This document shows positions 27,794-35,475 of a stretch of DNA of 64,000 nucleotides, one piece after another. Positions within the stretch are counted from its first letter, which is position 1. The number at the start of each line of letters is the position of its first letter. The notes under the pieces were generated by a model that was given only the letters and a program-made list of their open reading frames with translations, made no database searches and was not told where the DNA came from. This DNA comes from Streptomyces sp. NBC_00306 (GTDB taxonomy: Bacteria > Actinomycetota > Actinomycetes > Streptomycetales > Streptomycetaceae). Made by a program: the position numbers and the translations under genes. The DNA is taken from NCBI RefSeq assembly GCF_036169555.1, contig NZ_CP108032.1, positions 1,240,001 to 1,304,000 of the forward strand. The letters are read 5' to 3'.

Positions 27794-28621
27794 TCAGTTC
27801 AGCGAGGTGTACAGGCCCGGGCGGCGGTCCCGGAGATACGGATTGGCCTCGCGCGACGCACTCAGGAAGGCGGGATCCACCTCGCCGACCACGAGTTCTT
27901 CGCCGCGGCCCGCGCGGGCCCGGGCGGCGCCGTCGGGGCCGGCGAGACAGCTGAGCCCGACGAACTCGAACTCCCCCTCGGGGCCCGTCCTGTTGACGTA
28001 CGCGATGTACATCTGGTTCTCGAAGGCCCGCACCGGTACGAGCGACTCGGCGACGAACTGGAAGGGGTGCATCTGTGCGGTGGGCACCAGCAGGAGGTCG
28101 GTGCCGGCGAGGGCGTGCGCGCGGACGTTCTCCGGGAACTCCACGTCGTAGCAGATCAGCATGCCGATCGTGATGCCGTCGAGCTCGGCCTGGACGACGG
28201 GCTGGTCGCCGGGGGTGAACCACTGCTGCTCGAAGCAGCCGAAGAGGTGGGTCTTGCGGTAGTTCGCCAGGCGGTCGCCGTCGGGGCCGATCAGCTGGGC
28301 GGAGTTGAAGATCCGGCCCGGGCCTCCGGTCCGGTCGCCGGACGCGGCGCCGTCCCGCTCGGGGTATCCGTACACGACCGCGATGCCGTGGCGGACGGCG
28401 ATCTCGGCGACGGCCGTGGCACCGGGGCCGTCTGCGGGCTCCGCCAGCACGGGCAGCTCGTCCCCGATCGCGTATCCGGTCAGGAACAGCTCCGGGCACA
28501 CCAGCAGGCGGGCGCCGGTGGCCGCGGCGTGCGCGGCGGCCTCGTCGAGCGCCTTCAGATTCTCGGCGACCGAGCCCGGTCGGCCGGAACTCTGGAGCAG
28601 TGCGGTGCGCAGCGGCGGCAT
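27794..28621 (-). CDS. davA: 5-aminopentanamidase-like nitrilase-superfamily amidase
   Basis: This 275-residue carbon-nitrogen hydrolase should cleave 5-aminovaleramide to 5-aminovalerate and ammonia. The catalytic triad is visible: E44 in LLVCPELFLTGY, K123 in NYRKTHLFG and C157 in GMLICYDVEFPEN. The length and many blocks (YGYPERDG, IFNSAQLIGPDG) resemble Pseudomonas DavA; the pairing with a DavB-like enzyme makes this the favoured function over deaminated-glutathione or indole-acetamide amidase. It is the first gene after a promoter with three repeated operators. No davT or davD lies nearby. Confidence 0.82.
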   Translation of the reverse strand: MPPLRTALLQSSGRPGSVAENLKALDEAAAHAAATGARLLVCPELFLTGYAIGDELPVLAEPADGPGATAVAEIAVRHGIAVVYGYPERDGAASGDRTGGPGRIFNSAQLIGPDGDRLANYRKTHLFGCFEQQWFTPGDQPVVQAELDGITIGMLICYDVEFPENVRAHALAGTDLLLVPTAQMHPFQFVAESLVPVRAFENQMYIAYVNRTGPEGEFEFVGLSCLAGPDGAARARAGRGEELVVGEVDPAFLSASREANPYLRDRRPGLYTSLN

Positions 28622-28662
28622 GGCTGACCTCGGACGGAGTGCGGGGTGGAGGAGACGTCAAA

Positions 28663-28761
28663 ACGGTACGGGCCGGGCACCGGCCGGGACAAGGCGCGAC
28701 CGTTGCGCGCTGATGAGCGATCCATTGCGCCGACAGTCCATGGAGCGGCGATTCGTTGCGC
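28663..28761 (-). promoter_or_regulatory. davA promoter with three phased operator words
   Basis: On the minus strand a -35 TTGTCC (28692-28687) and a -10 TACCGT (28668-28663) are 18 bp apart. Upstream stand three copies of GCGCAAYG (plus strand CRTTGCGC) at 28701-28708, 28723-28730 and 28754-28761. The nearest is 8 bp from the -35 box, and spacings of 22 and 31 bp are about two and three DNA turns. The position suggests an activator, most likely the Lrp/AsnC protein encoded nearby. The same design occurs before the permease gene. Confidence 0.6.
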
Positions 28762-28947
28762 CCTGTGACCTGCGACATCCGGGGGTGGGGCGAGACCGGC
28801 CGCTGATGCGTCTACGGCTGCGGTCGTACGGCGCGTCGCGCTGCCCCGCCCGGACGGCGGAGCCGGGCACCGTCTCGGGCGCGATGTGCGTCGGGAGGGC
28901 CGCCGGAAGAGTGGTCGTCGTCCGGTTCACCTGCCGAAAGGACCACC

Positions 28948-29511
28948 ATGAAAGCGCCTGTCCACTTCCCTGCGAAAGTCGCCGCGATCGGCGCGGCCCT
29001 GCTGATCACCGCCGGGGCCACCGGGTCCGCCGTGGCGTCGGGCGACGCCGACGCGCGGGGCGGCGGGCAGCGGGAGGCCGCCGCCCTCACCGGCTCCGCG
29101 AAGCTGTACCGCTCGCTCGGCGACGACATCACCTTCACCTTCGACGCGCATCTGGCGGCGAAGGACACCGACGACCCGCTCAAGGCCACCGGCACCTTCA
29201 GCTGGAGCCACTATCTGAACGGCGAGGGCGCCTGGGCGAAGGCCAGGGTCGACTGCCTGGTCACCGGCGGCAAGGTGGCCGTGGTCAGCGGCGTCATCAC
29301 CGACACCGACCTGGAGGGGGCCAAGGGCACCCGGGTCGGCATCACCGTCCACGACGTCGGAGGGCGGGACCGGCTCGGCTACAGCTGGGCCGCCCAGGGC
29401 AGCCCGGTGGAGACCAAGGACCTGCCCCGATGCGTGGGCTCCGCGCCCTTCGAGAAGGTGAAGGGGGGCTCGGGCGACTTCCGGGTGGTGCCCTGGAACC
29501 CCAAGCTCTGA
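28948..29511 (+). CDS. secreted protein of unknown function
   Basis: This 187-residue protein has a signal peptide (KAPVHFPAKVAAIGAALLITAG, cleavage near AVASGD at about residue 31). The mature part of about 155 residues is beta-rich, with segments such as SLGDDITFTFDAHLAAKD and GTFSWSHYLNGEGAWAKARVDC. Two cysteines (VDCLV and PRCVG) may form a disulfide. I recognise no enzymatic motif; it resembles repetitive secreted hypothetical proteins of actinomycetes. GAAAGGA lies before the ATG. It is divergent from davA and shares its 326-bp intergenic region. Confidence 0.72.
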   Translation: MKAPVHFPAKVAAIGAALLITAGATGSAVASGDADARGGGQREAAALTGSAKLYRSLGDDITFTFDAHLAAKDTDDPLKATGTFSWSHYLNGEGAWAKARVDCLVTGGKVAVVSGVITDTDLEGAKGTRVGITVHDVGGRDRLGYSWAAQGSPVETKDLPRCVGSAPFEKVKGGSGDFRVVPWNPKL

Positions 29512-29530
29512 CGCATCGGGACCCGGCGTG

Positions 29531-29986
29531 TCAGGCGGGTGAGCCCGACGAGTAGCGCCGCAGCAGCGGCGACAGCACCAGAACCGACTTGGTGCGCTCC
29601 ACGAAGGGCTCGCCCGCGATCCGCTCCAGCACCCGCTCGAAGTGGCGCATGTCGGCCGCGAAGACCTGCACGATCGCGTCCGCGTCCCCCGTGACGGTGG
29701 AGGCGGACGCGATCTCCGGGTACCGCTTCAGCCCACGCTCGATGGCCTCGGGCGAGGTGTTGCGGCTGCAGTAGATCTCGATGAACCCCTCGGTCTCCCA
29801 GCCGAGGGCCGCCGGGTCCACCCGTACGGTGAAGCCGGTGATGGCCCCCACGTCGCGCAGCCGGTCCACACGCCGCTTCACGGCGGGAGCGGACAGGCCC
29901 ACCATCGCGCCGATGTCGGCGTAGGAGCGGCGGGCGTCCTCCGCCAGAGCGTGGACGATGCGTTCGTCGAGATCGTTGAGTCGCAC
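29531..29986 (-). CDS. Lrp/AsnC-family transcriptional regulator
   Basis: This 151-residue regulator has an N-terminal helix-turn-helix (residues 1 to about 60, LNDLDERIVHALAEDARRSY then IGAMVGLSAPAVKRRVDRLR) and a RAM ligand domain (about 65-145, GFIEIYCSRNTSPEAIERGL and VTGDADAIVQVFAADMRHFE). The family senses amino acids and forms octamers that wrap DNA over repeated, helically phased sites. It starts 10 bp after the permease stop on the same strand, so the two are one operon, and is the natural candidate to bind the triple operators before davA and the permease gene. Confidence 0.92.
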   Translation of the reverse strand: MRLNDLDERIVHALAEDARRSYADIGAMVGLSAPAVKRRVDRLRDVGAITGFTVRVDPAALGWETEGFIEIYCSRNTSPEAIERGLKRYPEIASASTVTGDADAIVQVFAADMRHFERVLERIAGEPFVERTKSVLVLSPLLRRYSSGSPA

Positions 29987-29996
29987 TACGAATGGG

Positions 29997-31463
29997 TCAC
30001 TTCTCTGCGGTGGCCAGTCGGGAGCGGCGCATGCCGTAACCGAAGTAGAACACGAGGCCGACCGCCATCCAGACTCCGAAGACCGCCCAGGTGACGGCCG
30101 GGAGGCTGAACATCATCCAGACGCAGAAGGCGAAACCAGCCACCGGGAACAGCGGCGAGAGCGGCACCCGGAACGTGCGGTCCATGTCCGGGCGCGTCCG
30201 GCGCAGCACCACGACCGCCACATTGACCAGGGCGAAGGCGAAGAGCGTGCCGATGCTGGTCGCGTCGGCGAGCTGGCCCAGCGGGACGGCGGCAGCCAGC
30301 ACTCCGCAGAACACCGAGACGATCACGGTGTTGGCGCGGGGCACGCCGCTCTTGCGGTCGACCTTGGAGAAGACCTTGGGGACGAGGCCGTCGCGGGACA
30401 TCGCGAACAGGATGCGGGTCTGTCCGTAGAGCACCGTGAGGACGACGCTGGCGATGGCGATCACGGCGCCGGCGGCGAGCAGGACGGCCCAGAACGTCTG
30501 GCCGGTCACATCGCGCATGATGCCGGCGAGCGCGGCCTCCGAATCGCCGAAGCCCTTCCACGGCCTGGCGCCCACGGCGACGGCCGCGACCAGCACGTAC
30601 AGGGCCGTGACGATGAGCAGCGAGAGCATGATCGCGCGCGGCAGGTCGCGCTGCGGGTTCTTCGCCTCCTCGCCGGCCGTCGACGCGGCGTCGAAGCCGA
30701 TGTAGGAGAAGAACAGCGAGGCGCCGGCGGCGCTGACGCCCGCCATGCCCAGCGGCATGAAGTTCTCGTAGTTGCCGGCCCGGAAGCCCTGGACGCCGAC
30801 GGCGCAGAAGAGCACCAGGGCGGCGATCTTCACGACGACCATGATCGTGTTGGCGCGGGCGCTCTCGCGGGCACCGCCGAGCAGGAAGACCATCGCCAGA
30901 AGCACGACGATGAGGGCGGGCAGATTGAACAGGCCGCCGTCGCCCGGCGGAGCGGACAGCACGTCCGGAATGGTCACGCCGATCGTGCCGTCGAGCAGTT
31001 CGTTGAGGTACTCGCCCCAGCCGACGGCCACCGCGGCCACCGACACCCCGTACTCGAGGATCAGACACCAGCCGCAGACCCAGGCGATGAGTTCGCCGAG
31101 GGTGGCGTAGGTGTACGAGTAGGAGGAACCGGAGACGGGGATCGTGCCGGCGAGTTCGGCGTAGGAGAGTGCCGAGAACAGTGCGGTGAGGCCGGCTATC
31201 ACGAACGAGACAGTGACGGCCGGTCCCGCTTCGGGGACGGCCTCGCCGAGGACGACGAAGATGCCCGTGCCCAGCGTGGCGCCGATGCTGATCATGGTCA
31301 GCTGCCACATGGAGAGCGACCGGCGCAGCGATCCACCCTCGCCCTGGCCACTCTCGGCAACCAGGCGCTCGACGGGCTTGCGCCGCATCAGCCGGGCGCC
31401 GGCGCCGGGGCGCCCGCCCTGCGGTGGCTCGGTCGAGGGTGGGGCTGCGCCGTGGTCCAGCAC
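29997..31463 (-). CDS. APC-family amino-acid permease
   Basis: This 488-residue membrane protein has about 12 helices and the APC signature in helix 1 (MISIGATLGTGIFVVLGEA) with the GTG unwound segment, plus the conserved helix-3 region WVCGWCLILEYGVSVAAVAVG of the cationic amino-acid (CAT/YfnA) branch. It likely imports an amino acid, perhaps lysine or another basic one, given the neighbouring dav genes. GTG at 31463 has AAGGAG 8 bases upstream; another GTG at 31568 with AGGAG is also possible and would add 35 residues. Its operon partner is the Lrp/AsnC gene. Confidence 0.85.
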   Translation of the reverse strand: MLDHGAAPPSTEPPQGGRPGAGARLMRRKPVERLVAESGQGEGGSLRRSLSMWQLTMISIGATLGTGIFVVLGEAVPEAGPAVTVSFVIAGLTALFSALSYAELAGTIPVSGSSYSYTYATLGELIAWVCGWCLILEYGVSVAAVAVGWGEYLNELLDGTIGVTIPDVLSAPPGDGGLFNLPALIVVLLAMVFLLGGARESARANTIMVVVKIAALVLFCAVGVQGFRAGNYENFMPLGMAGVSAAGASLFFSYIGFDAASTAGEEAKNPQRDLPRAIMLSLLIVTALYVLVAAVAVGARPWKGFGDSEAALAGIMRDVTGQTFWAVLLAAGAVIAIASVVLTVLYGQTRILFAMSRDGLVPKVFSKVDRKSGVPRANTVIVSVFCGVLAAAVPLGQLADATSIGTLFAFALVNVAVVVLRRTRPDMDRTFRVPLSPLFPVAGFAFCVWMMFSLPAVTWAVFGVWMAVGLVFYFGYGMRRSRLATAEK

Positions 31464-31591
31464 TGCGGGTGCTCCTTCATCGCTGCGGATCGCGACGGGT
31501 GACCTGCGACGATCCACGGACATGACGGAGGGGTCCGCATGAGGGGAGACCGCCGAGCAGACGGTCACCGCCACTCCTGGTACGGGGGATG

Positions 31592-31688
31592 AGCCTATGA
31601 GCCCGCGCTCGGAACCGGAAATGCACTGTCGTTGCGCATCGGCGGACGATCATTGCGCGATGACGGAGAGTATGGGGAAACATTGCGC
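31592..31688 (-). promoter_or_regulatory. permease promoter with three phased operator words
   Basis: On the minus strand a -35-like TTTCCG (31621-31616) and -10-like TAGGCT (31597-31592) are 18 bp apart. Three CRTTGCGC words (plus-strand reading) lie upstream at 31630-31637, 31651-31658 and 31681-31688, spaced 21 and 30 bp. The nearest is 8 bp from the -35 box. Order, orientation, distances and spacer length match the davA promoter almost base for base. Confidence 0.6.
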
Positions 31689-31774
31689 TCCGCCGACCGT
31701 GGGCCTCGCCGCGGCGCGGAACGCGGGAAGGGCGATCCGGTGAAACGTGCCGCACCCCGCGGTGAACGCGGGCG

Positions 31775-32143
31775 TCACAACTCCCGCAGTCTGGCGGCGA
31801 TCTCCCGCAGCAGCACGGGGTCGTGCAGGTTCCGCGGTGTCACCGGCTCGGAGATCCTGACGAGACCGGCCTCGGCGAGGTCGGCGAGCAGCACACGGAC
31901 CACGGTCAGCGGCAGATCGGCGTCGGCGGCGATCTCGGCGACCGGCCGCGGCCCGCGCCGCACCAGCTCCAGCAGCGCGCTGCGGGCGTGGTCGAGCGGC
32001 AGGTCGACGCCCTCCGGGTCCAGGGCCGTGACCTGGGACATCAGGTCGATGTTCTGCTCGGACGCGGGCCGGGTCCGGCCTCGGGTGACGGTGTAGGGCC
32101 GTACGAGGGGACCGGACTCGTCCTCGTACCAGTGGTCGCTCAC
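31775..32143 (-). CDS. cvnC: conservon DUF742 protein CvnC
   Basis: This 122-residue protein belongs to DUF742, the third component of actinobacterial conservons. A short acidic N-terminus (MSDHWYEDESGPLVRPYTVT) is followed by a winged-helix-like region with LPLDHARSALLELVRRGPRPV and EIAADADLPLTVVRVLLADL. In conservons it works with the kinase-like A protein and roadblock B protein at the membrane. It starts 6 bp after the cvnB stop. No cvnD GTPase follows; the next sequence is the permease promoter. Confidence 0.9.
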   Translation of the reverse strand: MSDHWYEDESGPLVRPYTVTRGRTRPASEQNIDLMSQVTALDPEGVDLPLDHARSALLELVRRGPRPVAEIAADADLPLTVVRVLLADLAEAGLVRISEPVTPRNLHDPVLLREIAARLREL

Positions 32144-32149
32144 GAGGAC

Positions 32150-32572
32150 TCAGGTGCCGGTGTCCTCGGGGGCCGAGCGCGTGGGCACGGCCATGTGCCG
32201 TCCCACGCGCCGGACCAGCAGTGCCATTTCGTGGGCCAGCTGACCGACGTCCGTCTCGATGTCGGAGAGGACGGCAAGCCGGCTGCCGTCACCGGCCGGG
32301 GTGATGAAGAGGAAGGCGTTGTCGAGCATCACCATCGTCTGCCGTACGCTGCCCGCCGCGAACCGGTCGCCCGCCTCCTTCGCCAGGCTGTGGAAGCCCG
32401 CGCAGACGGCGGACAGATGCTCGATGTCCCGCCTGACCATGCCCCGGGACGCGCTGCCGACCAGCCCGTCCGCCGTGAGGAGCACCGCCTGCTGCACATG
32501 ACCGGTCCTGGCCACCAGGTCGTCGAGGAGCCAGCCCAGGCCGGCGCTTTCTCCGGTGCCTTCGTCAGCCAT
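32150..32572 (-). CDS. cvnB: conservon roadblock/LC7 protein CvnB
   Basis: This 140-residue protein is a roadblock/LC7 domain over nearly its full length, with LGWLLDDLVARTGHVQQAVLLTADGL at the start and DIETDVGQLAHEMALLVRRV at the end. Roadblock proteins act as regulators of small GTPases; here the cognate GTPase gene is absent. The ATG at 32572 (MADEGTG) overlaps the end of cvnA by 8 bases; an ATG 18 bases earlier is also possible. Confidence 0.9.
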   Translation of the reverse strand: MADEGTGESAGLGWLLDDLVARTGHVQQAVLLTADGLVGSASRGMVRRDIEHLSAVCAGFHSLAKEAGDRFAAGSVRQTMVMLDNAFLFITPAGDGSRLAVLSDIETDVGQLAHEMALLVRRVGRHMAVPTRSAPEDTGT

Positions 32573-35267
32573 CGTCGTCGGTCCCTTCATCGGTCGTGCG
32601 GGCTTGCGGTGCGGTGCTCGGCGACTCGGGTCCGACGCTGTCGCCGCGGCGGCCGCGGTCCAGCCCTCGCTGGAAGGATCCGAAGATCGAGCGCATCTCC
32701 TCGGCGGACACCTCGCGGTCGGGGCCCCCGGCGGCGGGCGGCGGCGCGTCACGCAGCGGAGGCGCGAGGGAGGCCTGGCGCACGCGGGTGGGGAGGCCGT
32801 GCAGCGGCGTCGCGGGAACCGCCGTCCCGCTCGGCCCGCCGGTCGGGTCCGGTACGGACGCGGGCCTGGTGCCGGACGGGGTGGTCCCGTCCGACGCAGG
32901 AGCCGCCTTCTCGGCGGCAGCGCCGGACCCGTCCGTCGCGGGCGCGCTCATCTCGGCGGCAGGACCGGACCCGTCCGACGCAGGATCCGCCTTCTCGGCG
33001 GCAGGACCAGACCCGTCCGACGCAGGAGCCGCCTTCTCGGCGGCAGGACCAGACCCGTCCGTCACCGGTGACGCCTTCTCGGCGGCAGGACCGGACCCGT
33101 CCGACGCAGGATCCGCCTCCCCCGCGGCAGCGCCGGACCCGTCCGGTACCGCCACCGGCCTCGCCCCGGATCCCGTCGTCGCCGTCGTCCGCTCCGGCGC
33201 GGGTGCCGGGGCATCCGTGGCGCGGTCGTGCACCAGGGGCACGCGTTCGAGCGTGCGCCGCAAGGCCTCGGCCCGTACGGCCCGGGGCCGGGGCGGCGGC
33301 GCGCTCTCCCGCTCCGCGGCGGCCTTGGCCGGCTGCTCGACGGCGGCGAGGACCGCGGTGGGCAGGAAGACCACCGCCGTCGTGCCGCCGTACGGGGAGC
33401 GGGTGAGGGTGACACCGATGCCGTGCCGTTCCGCCAGGCGGCCGACGACGTACAGCCCGAGGCGGTCGTCCTGCGCCGGATCGAAGTCGCCGGGCCGGGC
33501 CAGCGTCCGCTGGGCCTCTTCCAGCGCGGCCTGGTCCATGCCGAGTCCGCGGTCGTCGATCTCCAGCGCGAAGCCGTTGCCGACGCGTCCGGTGCGCATG
33601 GTGACCTGCGTGTGCGGCGGGGAGTAGACGGCGGCGTTCTCGACGAGTTCGGCGACCAGGTGCACCACGTCCGCCACGGCATCGGCCGTGATGCCGACCG
33701 CGGGCATGGGCGGTACGACGACACGGGCGTAGTCCTCGATCTCGCCGACGGCCGCGGACACGATGTCGACGACCGGCACCGGCCGGCGCCACCGACGGCC
33801 GGGGGCGGCGCCGGAGAGAATGATCAGGCCCTCCGCGTGCCGGCGCATCCGGGTGGTCAGATGGTCGATGCGGAACAGGTCGTCGAGTGTGTCGGGGTCG
33901 CTGGTGCGGCGCTCCAGGGTGTCGACGAGCTTCGACTGACGGTGCACGAGGGCCTGGTTGCGGCGGGCGATGTTGAGCAGGACGGCGAAGATGCCCCGGC
34001 GCAGCGTGGACTGCTTGACGGCGGCCTCGACGGCGGCCAGCCGTGCGGCGTTGAGTGCCTGGCCCACCTGGTCGATCTCGTCGATCTCGTCCGGGCCTCG
34101 CTTCGGGTCGCCGAAGTCGAGGGGTGGAGCGGCGGCTGCCGCGTCGACCTCCTCGCCCGCGGCGAGCCGCTCCATCACGTCGGGCAGCTGGCGGGTGGCC
34201 AACAGGTCCGCGGCGTCGCGCAGTTCTTCCAGCCGGCGGGAGATGCGGCGGCCGCTGGCCACCGAGAACCAGATCGACAGACCGACCGCGGCCAGTCCCG
34301 CCACACCGACGACCGCCGCCTTGATCATCTCGTGGTAGGCGAAGGCGCGGCCCCGGTCGGACGCGTTGATCGCCGCGTCGGTGCACAGCAGCATGTACCG
34401 CTGGACCGCGCGGTCCGTCGTGTCGCGCCAGGAGTCACCGGCCATCGCCTCGCCGGCACCCGCGGGACCGGCCCGCAGCAGTGTGTCCTCCTGGGCGACC
34501 AGGGCCCGGTAGACATCGCTGCGCTCGAAGCCGGCGAAGAGCTGCCGGGAGTCGGCCGGGAGGTCGGGGACATAGGTGCGGTGGAAGACCCGGCGGTCCT
34601 CGATCGTGGCGGTGAGGGTGTCGTACTGCGCGTCGCTCAGCCGCCCGGCGGCGTGCGCGCCCGCCACCAGTGCGTCCTGCCGGGAGACGAACTCCCGCAC
34701 CCGCACGAGTTCGACGACGACCTGCGCCTCGCGGGCGAGTTGGCCGGCCTGAAGCGCGGTGAGCGTGGACTGCACGTCGAAGGTGGGTTCCACCATCGTC
34801 GTGTACTCCTCGATCGCGCGGTCCCAGGAGATCGTCCGGCCCACGACCTTCTCGCGCAGCGCATCCAGACCGTCGGCCGCGTCCGCCATCGCGTCCAGGG
34901 ACTCGCGCTGACGTGCGGAGAGGTCCTCCCGCCGCTCCCGGTCGCCGATCGCCTCGCGCATCGCGCGCACGGCCCGGTCGGTGGAGCGCTGCTGCTGGGT
35001 CAGACCGGCGACGGCGGCAGCGCCGCCCTGCGGCCCCGCCCCCAAGTACGCGGCGGAGAGCCGCCGTTCGATCTGGATCTGCCCGACGGCGGTGTCGACC
35101 GGCGTACCGAAGCTCTCGTACATGCTCTGGAGCCGTATGAGCGCGCGGAGATCACCGGTCACGGAGACCATGGCAAAGGTCCACAAGGACATCAGAGCAA
35201 TGACGGGTATGACCGTCAGTGTCACGATCCGTCCCCGGATCGTGGGGCGGCGAAGTCGCCGGCGCAT
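32565..35267 (-). CDS. cvnA: conservon sensor kinase-like protein CvnA
   Basis: This 900-residue membrane protein starts with a helix near residues 12-35 (IVTLTVIPVIALMSLWTF), followed by an extracellular nitrate/nitrite-sensing-type (NIT) helical domain (about 45-300), a second membrane helix near 317-340 (VVGVAGLAAVGLSIWF), a HAMP-like linker, and a histidine-kinase-type ATPase domain (about 530-660: HLVAELVENAAVYSPPHTQV, DRGLGMD, LYVVGRLAERHGI). No clear phospho-accepting His box is seen, as in other conservon A proteins. The last 220 residues are low-complexity with DGSGPAAEK repeats. It heads the cvnA-cvnB-cvnC unit. Confidence 0.9.
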   Translation of the reverse strand: MRRRLRRPTIRGRIVTLTVIPVIALMSLWTFAMVSVTGDLRALIRLQSMYESFGTPVDTAVGQIQIERRLSAAYLGAGPQGGAAAVAGLTQQQRSTDRAVRAMREAIGDRERREDLSARQRESLDAMADAADGLDALREKVVGRTISWDRAIEEYTTMVEPTFDVQSTLTALQAGQLAREAQVVVELVRVREFVSRQDALVAGAHAAGRLSDAQYDTLTATIEDRRVFHRTYVPDLPADSRQLFAGFERSDVYRALVAQEDTLLRAGPAGAGEAMAGDSWRDTTDRAVQRYMLLCTDAAINASDRGRAFAYHEMIKAAVVGVAGLAAVGLSIWFSVASGRRISRRLEELRDAADLLATRQLPDVMERLAAGEEVDAAAAAPPLDFGDPKRGPDEIDEIDQVGQALNAARLAAVEAAVKQSTLRRGIFAVLLNIARRNQALVHRQSKLVDTLERRTSDPDTLDDLFRIDHLTTRMRRHAEGLIILSGAAPGRRWRRPVPVVDIVSAAVGEIEDYARVVVPPMPAVGITADAVADVVHLVAELVENAAVYSPPHTQVTMRTGRVGNGFALEIDDRGLGMDQAALEEAQRTLARPGDFDPAQDDRLGLYVVGRLAERHGIGVTLTRSPYGGTTAVVFLPTAVLAAVEQPAKAAAERESAPPPRPRAVRAEALRRTLERVPLVHDRATDAPAPAPERTTATTGSGARPVAVPDGSGAAAGEADPASDGSGPAAEKASPVTDGSGPAAEKAAPASDGSGPAAEKADPASDGSGPAAEMSAPATDGSGAAAEKAAPASDGTTPSGTRPASVPDPTGGPSGTAVPATPLHGLPTRVRQASLAPPLRDAPPPAAGGPDREVSAEEMRSIFGSFQRGLDRGRRGDSVGPESPSTAPQARTTDEGTDDDG
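32880..33150 (-). repeat. 42-bp tandem repeats in the cvnA C-terminus
   Basis: About six units of 42 bp code for the 14-residue pattern DGSGPAAEKAAPAS, with units differing by a few codons. Frame is kept in all units, so the linker can change in length without breaking the gene. It is predicted to be disordered, Ala/Pro/Gly-rich and acidic. Confidence 0.85.
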
Positions 35268-35475
35268 GGTCTCCCCTGAGCAAGAGAGCTACTGAACAGC
35301 GGTGATTACCCCCGAGTAGGGGGCAGTCAAGTTACGCGACGCAGCATGCGCAACGCAACGTTCCTGGGGGTAACCGGCCGTTCAGTAGGAACGGTATTTT
35401 CTGACCCCCCGTCAGGCCGTTGCGCGGTGCGCAAGCACCGCTCCGCGACCCGCAACCCGACCTCTGGAGGCCCCG

